A stretch of DNA of 64,000 nt from Sphingobacterium yanglingense (lineage in GTDB: Bacteria > Bacteroidota > Bacteroidia > Sphingobacteriales > Sphingobacteriaceae): assembly GCF_004363245.1 (NCBI RefSeq), contig NZ_SNYV01000016.1, positions 186,001-250,000 of the forward strand, written 5' to 3'. Of this stretch, positions 18,114 through 26,403 are shown one piece after another. The notes under the pieces are model-generated. The model saw nothing but the letters and a program-made list of their open reading frames with translations. It searched no databases and was not told where the DNA came from. The position numbers were made by a program, and so were the translations under genes. Every line of letters starts with the position of its first letter. The first letter of the stretch is position 1.

Positions 18114-21100
18114 TGACATACATCCTTCTATAAATCTGTACACCATCTAGGCTAGATTCCATAACAAATCCATCCTGGACCAAAAAATCTAAGTTATTTC
18201 CACTATTGACGTTGACGACCATCGCATAGGTTTTCCAATCTTGCCCTAAATAGTCCTCTGCCAGCAATAGTTTAGAAATCACCAACAGATCAGCCTCTGG
18301 AGCTTCAGCGACAAACTGTATTCCCCGTAGTGAAGACCAATAAATACGCATTGCGACTTTTCTCCGCTCCTCATCCTCAATCACTCCCAACACTTTTCGT
18401 TTACCATTTTGCAGAGACAGAAGATAATCCAACTCTCCGAAGGACAGGCTCCAATGCGCCCATGTCCCCCCTTGTGGTAGCTGTTTATTCACCTCCCAAA
18501 ACACCTTCTTCCATCGATGCAGGCCATCTTTCACCCCGCTGACTATTTCATCATCTTTATACAGGTATGCTAACCTTATCTTAGCCACAAAATAATCTTC
18601 ATTTTCTAGCTGAGTCCGTTGCAGTTCGAACTGTCTCTTAAAATGATTTGAAATAGCCTTTGCACGCGCTGAATAGGTCCCACCAAACCGCTCATCAGCG
18701 ATTGGAATCCGTTCTCCAATCATTGGACGGAGCTTTCCTGGAAAAATCAACACATCCCCCTTTGGTAATACATCACCATTTCCATGTATATAGATGGGTA
18801 GAATATCGAGTTGCAGCTGCTCTGCAAGATAGAATGCGCCTTTATGAAAGCGCTTAATCTGGTTATCATAAGAACGGGTTCCTTCCGGAAATACAACAAT
18901 AGAATAGCCCTGTGCCACCTTACCCCGCAAAAAATCTAAACTTTCCTCAACACCACTACTTGTCGGATAAAACCCTAACACCCGAACAGCCTTTCCAAAA
19001 ATCGGAGATTTCCAAACCCAATCATTCACTAAAAAAACCATCTTGGGAACCAGCATTCCCATGGTCAATGTATCGAGAAAAGAACTATGATTACCGATTA
19101 CTACAGCCGGTTTATTAAAAGTCTCCCCATAAGGATTACTAGTCTTATTCTTTACTAACGGATACCCATACAACACCGACTTCATAAATTTAGAGACCAC
19201 ATACCGTAAAAATTTATCTTTCCGGGACCGCTCCATTGGCACAATAGGAAGAATAAGCCGTGCAAAAAAAGAAAGCACAATACAACCTAGACCATAGTAC
19301 ATGAACAGTAACAGTGACCACAAGAGAATAGTAATAGTGAAAGGAGATTTTCCACGTTTCGCCCTATCTGTGATAAAGAACCGAAAGATAATCGGATACC
19401 AGACAAAAGTAATAATCACTGCGGCAAAAACCCCGATCAGCGATACCGAAGATATTGAAATCAATGCAGGATGCTTAGCAAATATCAATGCACCGATAGC
19501 CAACACCGTAGTTAGTACAGCCAACAAAATCGAAGTACGGAATACCTGTAGTTCATCCTCACCCGTGCTGTATTGCTTTTGCAAGGCCGCAGTCATAAAA
19601 ATACTGAAGTCCACTCCATGTCCAAATACCAAGGTACAGACAATAGCAGAAAAAATATTAAACTCCAATCCGAATACCCCCATCAACCCTGCGGTTACCA
19701 ATCCGGTAAGACCGATTGGGATTGCCGCCAGCAACACCAGCTCCAAGCGCCTAAAAAACACCCACAGGATGAGTAATATCGCTACCGAAGAATAGCCTAC
19801 CAATGCATTAAAATCATCCCGCAACTTCCCTAAAAACGTCTCGTTCAGCTGCTTACGATCTACAACAACGACTCCAGGTATTTCTTCCAATTTCTTAATC
19901 AGTTGATTTCTATTCTTCTCGTCCAGTTTGACCATCGAGGATACCGTAAAAAAGCCATTCTTACTAACGACAAAATCCCGGATTCCAGTACTTGGCAATT
20001 GCCCGAAATCCGACAACTGCATCGGCAAGAAAGGCTCACGTAGCAGCCCATAAAACTGCTCGTAGGCATCTGCTGTAAATCCATATTGCTCCCCTATTGT
20101 ACGTAGGTTACGGATTACCAGTTCTTTGTTATGATATTGCCAAAAAGAATTCCAAGCTGCTATTTTAGCCTGTTGCACCTGAATCGGATTCAGCAACTCA
20201 CTGACATTTGAAAAATCCAATATAACATCCTGATCCTTTGCCAAATTCAGATAAGCCGCTATTTCTTCATTGCGTTGCAGTGCAGTATCTAGCGTATTAC
20301 CCGTAGCTACCACATAGAGTGACTTGGCCGAGGTATTCGTCAGTTTATCCAACCGAGCTTCCGTATCCGCCAGATCAGACGGCATATAGTTCAACCCTGC
20401 CAGATCATTATTAAAGCTCACTTTACCACTGGTAAACAAACTAATCACAATCAGTACTGTACAAGAAAAAATCAGGATTCTACTTTTCTCGAAAGGGAAT
20501 GCTGCTATTTTATCCAGCAGACTAGTATGTCGGAGTTCTTCTTTAGGTTTATAAAGATGTGGAATAATGAGCAAGGTAAATACAGCGGAGGCAACCAAAG
20601 TGATTGAAGCAAAAATACCTAAATCAATCAAAGCGGTAGAGTGTACAAAAAGAAGACATAGAAAAGCCACCGCATTGGTCGTCCCCGATATTAGCAACGG
20701 TTTGGTCAACTCCTTAAACAACACCTTCACATCGGTGTTCTTTTTAAAGTGAGTCAAGATATGTAATGAAAAGTCAATCGTGATACCAATCAGAACTGCT
20801 CCTATACTTAGTGATATCGCCGAAATCACTGGCTTATACAAATAAAGACAGCCCAAGGCAAAGACAACTGCGAATAGCGTAGGGATAAATACCAACAATG
20901 GGATATACAGCTTACGATAAAACAAAACCAGCAGCACCATCAATACCGACATCGATATCAGTATTGTTTTTAGGATATCCCCTTTTATCTGATCCGCATT
21001 GGCCACCGCGACAAGAGCCGAACCAAAGTAAGATACCTCAACCCTCCCCTCATACGTAGCATTCCAGCTTTTCTGCAGACCATAAAGCTCCTCTGCAAAG

Positions 21101-21777
21101 GCTTTGTTCTTCTCTGTTTCAGCCCCCTCATATTTTGGACTTAAAAAAAGAAGCATTTGCGTTGTATCCTTGCTTGTTATGAATCCTTCATGCAGCAAAA
21201 AATTATCCCCAACGCTGATTCGTTGTAGCTTTTGTAAGCCCATTACCGCCAATCCAAGCGGGTCTTTCTGAATAAAGTCTCCCAATACAAATCCCGATGG
21301 TGATGATAGTGTTTCATAATTTGCTGCCATACGTTGAGATATACCGTCTCTAGATATACGTGTAGCTAGGCTATCATAATCCGCCTTATCGAGAAAAAAA
21401 GGAATATGTTCGTATACAAAATCATATGCTTGCCCTATTGCGCCTTCATCCAATTGCCCTGTAATCTCCCGGATATAGAGACTATCCTGCGACAGGGTAT
21501 CTGCAATACCTTGCGTAGCTTCGACAAGATCATCAACAGATGCTGATGGCAGACGTTCCACCAATACCGTGATTTTATCCGAAAAATTGACCTGTCGAAT
21601 GGCCTTTGTCGTTAAATCTGATTTCTCACTCTTCGGTATAATCTGTGTGATATCTTCTTCAAAGCGAATCTTGGAAGCCAGAAATCCAAAGAAAAACAAA
21701 AATAGCATCGATAGCACCACCGAAAGCACCTTATGTCGCTGTACCCAGCAATAGATATGATAAAAGAGTAAATGCAT
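18106..21777 (-). CDS. MMPL/RND-type exporter fused to a PlsC acyltransferase domain and an unassigned C-terminal domain
   Basis: The 1,223-residue protein has an RND-like part of about 1-830. It includes a first membrane helix, a periplasmic loop and two blocks of several helices (for example LVLFYRKLYIPLLVFIPTLF and VGYSSVAILLILWVFF). Next comes a PlsC/LPLAT domain with the HX4D motif NHSSFLD (about 890) and FPEGTRS (about 966). The last 170 residues (from YLYKDDEIVSGVKDGLHRW) match nothing I can name. MMPL genes occur in aryl polyene loci as lipid or pigment exporters. Here the same chain could acylate and export. It overlaps the GT2 gene by 1 nt (TAATG). Confidence 0.88.
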   Translation of the reverse strand: MHLLFYHIYCWVQRHKVLSVVLSMLFLFFFGFLASKIRFEEDITQIIPKSEKSDLTTKAIRQVNFSDKITVLVERLPSASVDDLVEATQGIADTLSQDSLYIREITGQLDEGAIGQAYDFVYEHIPFFLDKADYDSLATRISRDGISQRMAANYETLSSPSGFVLGDFIQKDPLGLAVMGLQKLQRISVGDNFLLHEGFITSKDTTQMLLFLSPKYEGAETEKNKAFAEELYGLQKSWNATYEGRVEVSYFGSALVAVANADQIKGDILKTILISMSVLMVLLVLFYRKLYIPLLVFIPTLFAVVFALGCLYLYKPVISAISLSIGAVLIGITIDFSLHILTHFKKNTDVKVLFKELTKPLLISGTTNAVAFLCLLFVHSTALIDLGIFASITLVASAVFTLLIIPHLYKPKEELRHTSLLDKIAAFPFEKSRILIFSCTVLIVISLFTSGKVSFNNDLAGLNYMPSDLADTEARLDKLTNTSAKSLYVVATGNTLDTALQRNEEIAAYLNLAKDQDVILDFSNVSELLNPIQVQQAKIAAWNSFWQYHNKELVIRNLRTIGEQYGFTADAYEQFYGLLREPFLPMQLSDFGQLPSTGIRDFVVSKNGFFTVSSMVKLDEKNRNQLIKKLEEIPGVVVVDRKQLNETFLGKLRDDFNALVGYSSVAILLILWVFFRRLELVLLAAIPIGLTGLVTAGLMGVFGLEFNIFSAIVCTLVFGHGVDFSIFMTAALQKQYSTGEDELQVFRTSILLAVLTTVLAIGALIFAKHPALISISSVSLIGVFAAVIITFVWYPIIFRFFITDRAKRGKSPFTITILLWSLLLFMYYGLGCIVLSFFARLILPIVPMERSRKDKFLRYVVSKFMKSVLYGYPLVKNKTSNPYGETFNKPAVVIGNHSSFLDTLTMGMLVPKMVFLVNDWVWKSPIFGKAVRVLGFYPTSSGVEESLDFLRGKVAQGYSIVVFPEGTRSYDNQIKRFHKGAFYLAEQLQLDILPIYIHGNGDVLPKGDVLIFPGKLRPMIGERIPIADERFGGTYSARAKAISNHFKRQFELQRTQLENEDYFVAKIRLAYLYKDDEIVSGVKDGLHRWKKVFWEVNKQLPQGGTWAHWSLSFGELDYLLSLQNGKRKVLGVIEDEERRKVAMRIYWSSLRGIQFVAEAPEADLLVISKLLLAEDYLGQDWKTYAMVVNVNSGNNLDFLVQDGFVMESSLDGVQIYRRMYVND

Positions 21778-22964
21778 TATTCCGCAGACACCGATTTAGG
21801 TTGTTTCATCCGAATCAAAACATAACTTCCAAAGCCAACAAGCAGTCCCATTATCGTAGCCAACAGCAAAGAACCAACCAAATACTGCAACAGATGCTGC
21901 TGTATCGTATCAAAACTAATATTATCCAATTGCAACACCCCTTTGGTAGTTGACGAAGGAAGTACAGCCTCGCCTACGATTAGCGATGCGTAGATAATCA
22001 ACGGGATAAATGGAGGCAAACTAATATTCGAAAAGGCAAAGGATAAAACCTTATTCAGTCTCAAGAACACCGATAGTGTGATGACTAAAGCAGTCTGAAA
22101 ACCCCATACAGGAGCAATTCCCATAAAAACGCCAAAGCCGATGGAAGCAGCCATCTTTTCAGGTGAGTCTTCCGAACCAAAAATATTTTCCTTTATAAAT
22201 TCATTCAAACTTTTTTTTTTGAACGAACGGAAGAAATTCCGGGGAATAATGTAAAAGAAAGTAAGAAATACCAGTACCGTATTTAAAATACTGATCCGTG
22301 TAAAATCCTTAAAAGGACGAAAGTGAGAAACCCGTTCCTCCGGGTCATACAGCACCTGTACGGGTATATTTCGGACAGCAACACCATTCCATGCAGCACG
22401 GACAATAATTTCAATTTCAAACTCAAACTTACGTGTGTAGTATTTCTGCGGAATCGCAAGTAGCGGATAAGCCCTATAACCCGATTGAGTATCTTCCAGT
22501 TTGATTCCAGTTTCAAACCAAAACCAAAAATTAGAAAATTTATTCCCGAAAGAAGACTTCTTCGGCACCGAATCCTGAGTCATGTTACGGGCACCGATTA
22601 ATAATAGAGGGGCTTTCGCTTCTTCCAGGACTTCTACGAATGTAGAGAGATCACTCGGATAATGCTGACCATCCGAATCAATGGAAATAGCATAATGATA
22701 GCCCAACTCACGAGCCCTAGATAGTCCAACCCTTAGCGCACAGCCTTTACCTTTATTAGCGGCAAAATCGATACGTTCCAGTCCGTTATAATCATTTAAT
22801 ATCTGGGAGGTTGTGTCCGTAGAGCCGTCATTCACCACGATAATCTGCGCTGTATACTCCAACACACCGTCCAGCACACGGCGCAGAGTCTTCTCGTTAT
22901 TATACGTAGGTATAACAACAACAATCCCCAAACGGGTAATCCGCTGTTGTAAAGTATCTTCCAT
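21777..22964 (-). CDS. Family 2 glycosyltransferase fused to a DUF2062 membrane domain
   Basis: The first 240 residues are a GT-A fold glycosyltransferase (VVIPTYNNEKTLRRVL, VVNDGSTD, AISIDSDGQHYP), most like dolichyl-phosphate mannosyltransferase-type enzymes. The last 130 residues contain the DUF2062 pattern (GFGVFMGIAPVWGFQTAL, NISLPPFIPLIIY) with several membrane helices. GT2 proteins occur in aryl polyene clusters, where they may add a sugar to the lipid or pigment; the acceptor is unknown. It is coupled to the MMPL gene through a TAATG overlap. Confidence 0.88.
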   Translation of the reverse strand: MEDTLQQRITRLGIVVVIPTYNNEKTLRRVLDGVLEYTAQIIVVNDGSTDTTSQILNDYNGLERIDFAANKGKGCALRVGLSRARELGYHYAISIDSDGQHYPSDLSTFVEVLEEAKAPLLLIGARNMTQDSVPKKSSFGNKFSNFWFWFETGIKLEDTQSGYRAYPLLAIPQKYYTRKFEFEIEIIVRAAWNGVAVRNIPVQVLYDPEERVSHFRPFKDFTRISILNTVLVFLTFFYIIPRNFFRSFKKKSLNEFIKENIFGSEDSPEKMAASIGFGVFMGIAPVWGFQTALVITLSVFLRLNKVLSFAFSNISLPPFIPLIIYASLIVGEAVLPSSTTKGVLQLDNISFDTIQQHLLQYLVGSLLLATIMGLLVGFGSYVLIRMKQPKSVSAE

Positions 22965-22972
22965 AATGGGTT

Positions 22973-23464
22973 CTACTGAGTTAATGTACGCAGCTCAGCT
23001 GCTGTAAACACACTAGAACGGGTACTTGCATAACGCTTGACCGCATCTTTCACCGCTTTAGTTTGCGAATCAAAATTAGTCAAAATCATTTGCTTATCTG
23101 TATTAATATTTCCTTTATACTTTAAGATCTTGGGGGTATTCTCTTGGATAATCAACCGTACCAGTCGTATTTCTACATTGTTTGGTGCCGTTGCAACAGC
23201 TCCTTCAATATCCTTCGCTCCCGCCATAAAAAGTTCCTTTTTCGTCTTTCTATCCGGTACATAGCGGGCTTGCATAGCATAAGCAGCCCCCTTATAGGCC
23301 AACAAAACAGGGTCCGTTTTATTATAATTTTTAAGCTGATTATACAGGGTCGCGGCAGCTTCTTTTGAAGTGTCGGATTTCTCAAAATTAGAACGGACTG
23401 ACGATAGGTCAACCTGAACCCATAATGAAGCTGTCAGCAAAAAGGATATCAAAATATTAGCCAT
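22973..23464 (-). CDS. Secreted helical protein of the pigment operon, unknown function
   Basis: The protein has 163 residues with a probable signal peptide (MANILISFLLTASLWVQ) and a helical remainder with TPR-like spacing (LLAYKGAAYAMQARYVP, AVATAPNNVEIRLVRLII). I do not recognise a named family. Its start codon touches the stop codon of the dehydratase gene upstream and the GT2 gene follows after 8 nt, so it belongs to the operon and may assist transport or assembly in the periplasm (inference). Confidence 0.7.
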   Translation of the reverse strand: MANILISFLLTASLWVQVDLSSVRSNFEKSDTSKEAAATLYNQLKNYNKTDPVLLAYKGAAYAMQARYVPDRKTKKELFMAGAKDIEGAVATAPNNVEIRLVRLIIQENTPKILKYKGNINTDKQMILTNFDSQTKAVKDAVKRYASTRSSVFTAAELRTLTQ

Positions 23465-23836
23465 CTATTTCACTTTAAATATGCATGTCAACTTTAATGC
23501 TACTGTATCTTCAAAATAGCTGACATTTTTCACTTTATACTCAGACTCATCAGAACCCGAAATGTCAATTTCCAATCGGAGCTCTGCATTTACTTCGGGA
23601 TTGATTAAAGCCATAAATTTTACATTAGAAGATTTGTACATAAACAACTTCCTTTCCAAAACCTGCTCACTTAGTTCCTTGACAATCTGCATCATGCATA
23701 CGCCGGGGGTTACGGGTTGATCCGGGAAGTGTCCCTTAAAAATAGTATGATGCTTATTTAATGTAATATCTGCGACATATTTATGTCCCCCAAGGTTCTG
23801 TAAAGCACGTACGGTATAAAAATCCTTTAAAAGCAT
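23465..23836 (-). CDS. Hotdog-fold 3-hydroxyacyl-ACP dehydratase, ApeI/FabZ-like
   Basis: The 123-residue hotdog protein has the FabZ-like block HHTIFKGHFPDQPVTPGVCM, with the catalytic His in GHFPDQP. It would remove water from 3-hydroxyacyl-ACP during polyene chain growth. E. coli aryl polyene synthesis uses a pair of dehydratases, ApeI and ApeP; this short form resembles ApeI. It is the first gene of the downstream part of the pigment locus, with a -7 box 18 nt before its start, and lies divergent to the blaI-like gene. Confidence 0.85.
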   Translation of the reverse strand: MLLKDFYTVRALQNLGGHKYVADITLNKHHTIFKGHFPDQPVTPGVCMMQIVKELSEQVLERKLFMYKSSNVKFMALINPEVNAELRLEIDISGSDESEYKVKNVSYFEDTVALKLTCIFKVK

Positions 23837-23853
23837 GTGTTCTCTTTAGTCTT

Positions 23854-23861
23854 CAAAGATA
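23854..23861 (-). promoter_or_regulatory. -7 element TATCTTTG of the dehydratase-to-ligase operon
   Basis: On the minus strand TATCTTTG (23861-23854) is an exact TAnnTTTG match, 17 nt before the ATG at 23836. A clear -33 TTG is not present. The first BlaI-type palindrome lies about 27 nt upstream of the box, close to where the -33 region would be. Confidence 0.55.
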
Positions 23862-23878
23862 AAAGAATTTAAATTTTA

Positions 23879-23927
23879 TTTTGCATTTACGAATTCTTTC
23901 GTAGATTTGATTACGAAAACATTCGTA
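23879..23927 (+). promoter_or_regulatory. blaI-M56 promoter with two operator palindromes
   Basis: TTTTG (23879-23883) is followed after 18 nt by TAGATTTG (23902-23909), an exact Bacteroidota promoter. Two copies of the palindrome TACGAA-N4-TTCGTA lie at 23888-23903 and 23912-23927, with centres 24 bp apart. The first covers the spacer and touches the -7 box; the second covers the expected transcription start. This is what autoregulation by a BlaI/MecI-type dimer would look like; binding itself is inferred. Confidence 0.82.
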
Positions 23928-23944
23928 GATAAACTTAAAAAGAC

Positions 23945-24307
23945 ATGAAACCCACTGAAAGCGAAATGGAAATCCTACAAGTACTTTGGAACAAAGGGCA
24001 ATGTAGTGTACGCGAAGTCTTCGAAGCACTGAATAAAAAAGATGTGGGCTATACCACTATTCTTAAACTCATGCAGATTATGCACGAAAAGGAAATGGTG
24101 ACTCGCGACACTTCTTCAAAGACACATATCTATACCGCCAACATCAATAAAGAAAAAACACAAAACCAATTCTTGAATAAAATGATCGACACCGTATACA
24201 ACGGTTCCACATCAAGATTGGTCATGCAGGCGTTAGGCAACCACAAGACGAGCAAAGAAGAATTAGACTTGATCAAAGATTATTTAAATCAATTAGAAAC
24301 CAGGTAA
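23945..24307 (+). CDS. BlaI/MecI/CopY-family transcriptional repressor
   Basis: The 120-residue protein has the family's winged helix at the N-terminus (KPTESEMEILQVLWNKGQCS, VREVFEALN, YTTILKLMQIMHEK) and a dimerisation tail (LVMQALGNHKTSKEELDLI). It should bind the two palindromes upstream and be removed when its M56 protease partner is activated. The M56 gene starts 1 nt after its stop. It lies inside the pigment locus but in the opposite direction, and no beta-lactamase gene is near, so the regulated genes are open. Confidence 0.94.
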   Translation: MKPTESEMEILQVLWNKGQCSVREVFEALNKKDVGYTTILKLMQIMHEKEMVTRDTSSKTHIYTANINKEKTQNQFLNKMIDTVYNGSTSRLVMQALGNHKTSKEELDLIKDYLNQLETR

Positions 24308-24308
24308 C

Positions 24309-26000
24309 ATGGAAACATTGATATCATCTGTAAGCACAGCGTTAGGATGGAGCCTCCTACATTCCTTATGGCAAGGAGCTGCTATATACCTTATTCTATT
24401 TGGGTTATACCTTGCTATACCCGGACTAAGGGCGACCACAAAACATAACCTAGCTCTAGCCGCTCAGGTTACGTTATTTTTTTGTTTCGTCTATACATTT
24501 TTTGACCTGATAGACTACCGTACCACACAAGAAAGCGCTACTCCACTTTCTTTAAAAAATGAAGAGCTATTCTATATAGACTATCTACATGAAAAGCAAT
24601 CCAGTATCCAACACTACTTCATGTATATCGTGCCATTATATCTATTGGGCATCCTCGTTCAATCTATTTCATGCACGCGCAGCTATCTGCAAGTCAAAAG
24701 TCTAAAAAGAAAAACGACCGATCACATTCCTAGCGCATGGCAAGAGCAGTTTACACATAGTATCCAACGTCTTGGTATCACCAAGAATGTACGCCTATTG
24801 CTATCCGACCAGATTTTCGAACCTCTAGCAATGGGATTCTTTAGACCGGTTGTTATCTTTCCTGTTGCTTATATCAATAAAATGGCATTAGCCGAGGTAG
24901 AAGCACTCATTCTCCATGAACTCGCACATATTAAACGCAACGACTATCTTCTCAACATAATGAAGATAGTGATGGAGACTATTCTATTTTTCAATCCTTT
25001 CATCTGGCTTATCTCCAGGCATATCCAAACCGAGCGCGAGCAGGCATGTGACGACAGTGTTGTGTCCCTCCTCCCCCAACAGATTAACTATGCTAAAGCA
25101 TTGCTTACGGTTGAACTTCTCAAGAAAGAAGCTTCGTCTCCACGAATGAGCCTTGCTGCATCTGGCACACAACACAAACTACTTCAAAGAATAAAAAGAA
25201 TAACACAAGCTAAAATGGAAACATCATATACGACCATCAAACACCAATTAGTAGCTTCACTAATGGTTCTATTCACCTTAGTATCTGTCGCCTGGACACA
25301 ACCCAACAGTAAAAAAGAAGTTAACAAAACAGATGCGGCAATAACCAAGACAAACATAGAAACCAATGAATTAGCAACCCTTAGCTCCCAATACAACAAC
25401 ACCGATTGGTCAGACGACTCACTCGACAACTGGGCTTCGGACATTGTCCTAACCACCGACACCAACAAAATCACTACGAAGAAGTTCGAATCTCCCGAAT
25501 GGCATGCCTATATCGCGAAGATTGAAGAAAATGCCAGAAAAGTAGAAGAAAAATTTAACTCACCAGAATGGCATGCCCATATCGCGAAGATTGAGGAAAA
25601 TGCCAGAAAAGTAGAAGAAAAATTTAATTCTCCAGAGTGGCATGCTCATATCGCTAAGATCGAAGAAAATGCCCGAAAAGTAGAAGAAAAATTTAACTCC
25701 CCAGAGTGGCATGCTCATATCGCTAAGATCGAAGAAAATGCCAGAAAAGTAGAAGAAAAATTCAACTCCCCAGAGTGGCATGCTCATATCGCTAAGATCG
25801 AAGAAAATGCCAGAAAAGTAGAAGAAAAATTTAACTCTCCGGAATGGTTAGCACATATTGCTAAAATTGAGGAAAATGCCCGAAAAGTAGAAGAAAAATT
25901 TAACTCTCCAGAATGGTTAGCACATATTACTAAAATTGAGGAAAATGCCCGTAACTTGGCAAAGGACATCTTGGACTCAAAGTATAAAAAGAAGCCATGA
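24309..26000 (+). CDS. M56-family (BlaR1-like) membrane metalloprotease with seven C-terminal repeats
   Basis: The 563-residue sensor protease has helices near 10-40, 50-66, 103-122 and 217-235, with zinc motif HELAH at 203-207 (ALILHELAHIKRND). A further helix (about 313-330) leads to a periplasmic part. Where BlaR1 proteins usually carry a sensor domain, this one has seven copies of a 23-residue unit (about 393-553; FNSPEWHAHIAKIEENARKV then EEK) and a lysine-rich end. No penicillin-binding domain is present. In the known system the activated protease inactivates its BlaI partner; the ligand here is unknown. Confidence 0.92.
   Translation: METLISSVSTALGWSLLHSLWQGAAIYLILFGLYLAIPGLRATTKHNLALAAQVTLFFCFVYTFFDLIDYRTTQESATPLSLKNEELFYIDYLHEKQSSIQHYFMYIVPLYLLGILVQSISCTRSYLQVKSLKRKTTDHIPSAWQEQFTHSIQRLGITKNVRLLLSDQIFEPLAMGFFRPVVIFPVAYINKMALAEVEALILHELAHIKRNDYLLNIMKIVMETILFFNPFIWLISRHIQTEREQACDDSVVSLLPQQINYAKALLTVELLKKEASSPRMSLAASGTQHKLLQRIKRITQAKMETSYTTIKHQLVASLMVLFTLVSVAWTQPNSKKEVNKTDAAITKTNIETNELATLSSQYNNTDWSDDSLDNWASDIVLTTDTNKITTKKFESPEWHAYIAKIEENARKVEEKFNSPEWHAHIAKIEENARKVEEKFNSPEWHAHIAKIEENARKVEEKFNSPEWHAHIAKIEENARKVEEKFNSPEWHAHIAKIEENARKVEEKFNSPEWLAHIAKIEENARKVEEKFNSPEWLAHITKIEENARNLAKDILDSKYKKKP
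25485..25967 (+). repeat. Seven tandem 69-bp repeats inside the M56 gene
   Basis: Units of exactly 69 bp start at 25485, 25554, 25623, 25692, 25761, 25830 and 25899. Each codes for a 23-residue block whose core is SPEWHAHIAKIEENARK followed by VEEK. The units from about the third to the fifth are nearly identical in DNA, whereas the last two (SPEWLAH) and the first (FESPEWHAYI) have drifted. This pattern fits recent unit duplication in the middle of the array; copy number may vary between strains. Confidence 0.95.
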
Positions 26001-26037
26001 ATGGGAGCCAGTAGTATCGTTTTTTTGAAATGATGCG

Positions 26038-26394
26038 ATAAACCTGTACAAGATTATGATTTCCTCGTACAGGTTTGCTCTTATTTTGTAGAGGGTTACG
26101 AAAGTTTTGTACAAGTCTTTCAAACTTTTGCACAAGATTATCAAAGTTTTGCACAAGATTATCAAAGTTTCGTATAACTATCTCGCACTTCTGTACATAA
26201 CTCTTAAACTTTTGCACGGATTTTTCATAGTTCCGTGCGGGACTTTTAAACTTTTGCTCAAGACTATCAAAATTTTGCACAAAAGTTTCCCACTTTTGTA
26301 CAAGACTATTGAAGTCATGTACCTATCTCTCGAACTTTTGTACAAGAATGTTAAAGTTCTGTACGGGGCTGATCAACTTCTGTACAAGGTTTTC
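26038..26394. repeat. Array of 17 degenerate 21-nt repeats
   Basis: This fills the 403-nt gap between the M56 and LolA-like genes. In 21-nt steps from 26038 the core CTTNTGTACAAG or TTTTGCACAAG returns in nearly every unit. Examples are units starting 26101, 26122, 26143, 26227, 26269, 26311, 26332, 26353 and 26374. Read on the minus strand, in the frame of the LolA-like gene, it spells heptads such as LVQNFDN, LVQKFER and SVQKFKS, with stops at 26406-26404 (the LolA-like stop) and 26325-26323. No start codon or promoter makes it a convincing gene. Confidence 0.85.
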
Positions 26395-26403
26395 GGCATC
26401 ATC

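Noticed and set aside
19301..19795. 164-codon plus-strand frame inside the MMPL gene
   Set aside because: It is antisense to a well-supported membrane protein, with a low-complexity, unlikely composition and no family features.
23945..26000. Beta-lactam resistance system
   Set aside because: BlaI and M56 are present, but there is no beta-lactamase or PBP gene and the sensor has no penicillin-binding domain, so resistance cannot be claimed.
25930..26280. Minus-strand frame of 116 codons with LVQNFDN heptads
   Set aside because: The ATG is internal to the array, the open stretch starts further upstream without a start codon, and the end runs antisense into the M56 gene. I kept it as a repeat, not a gene.
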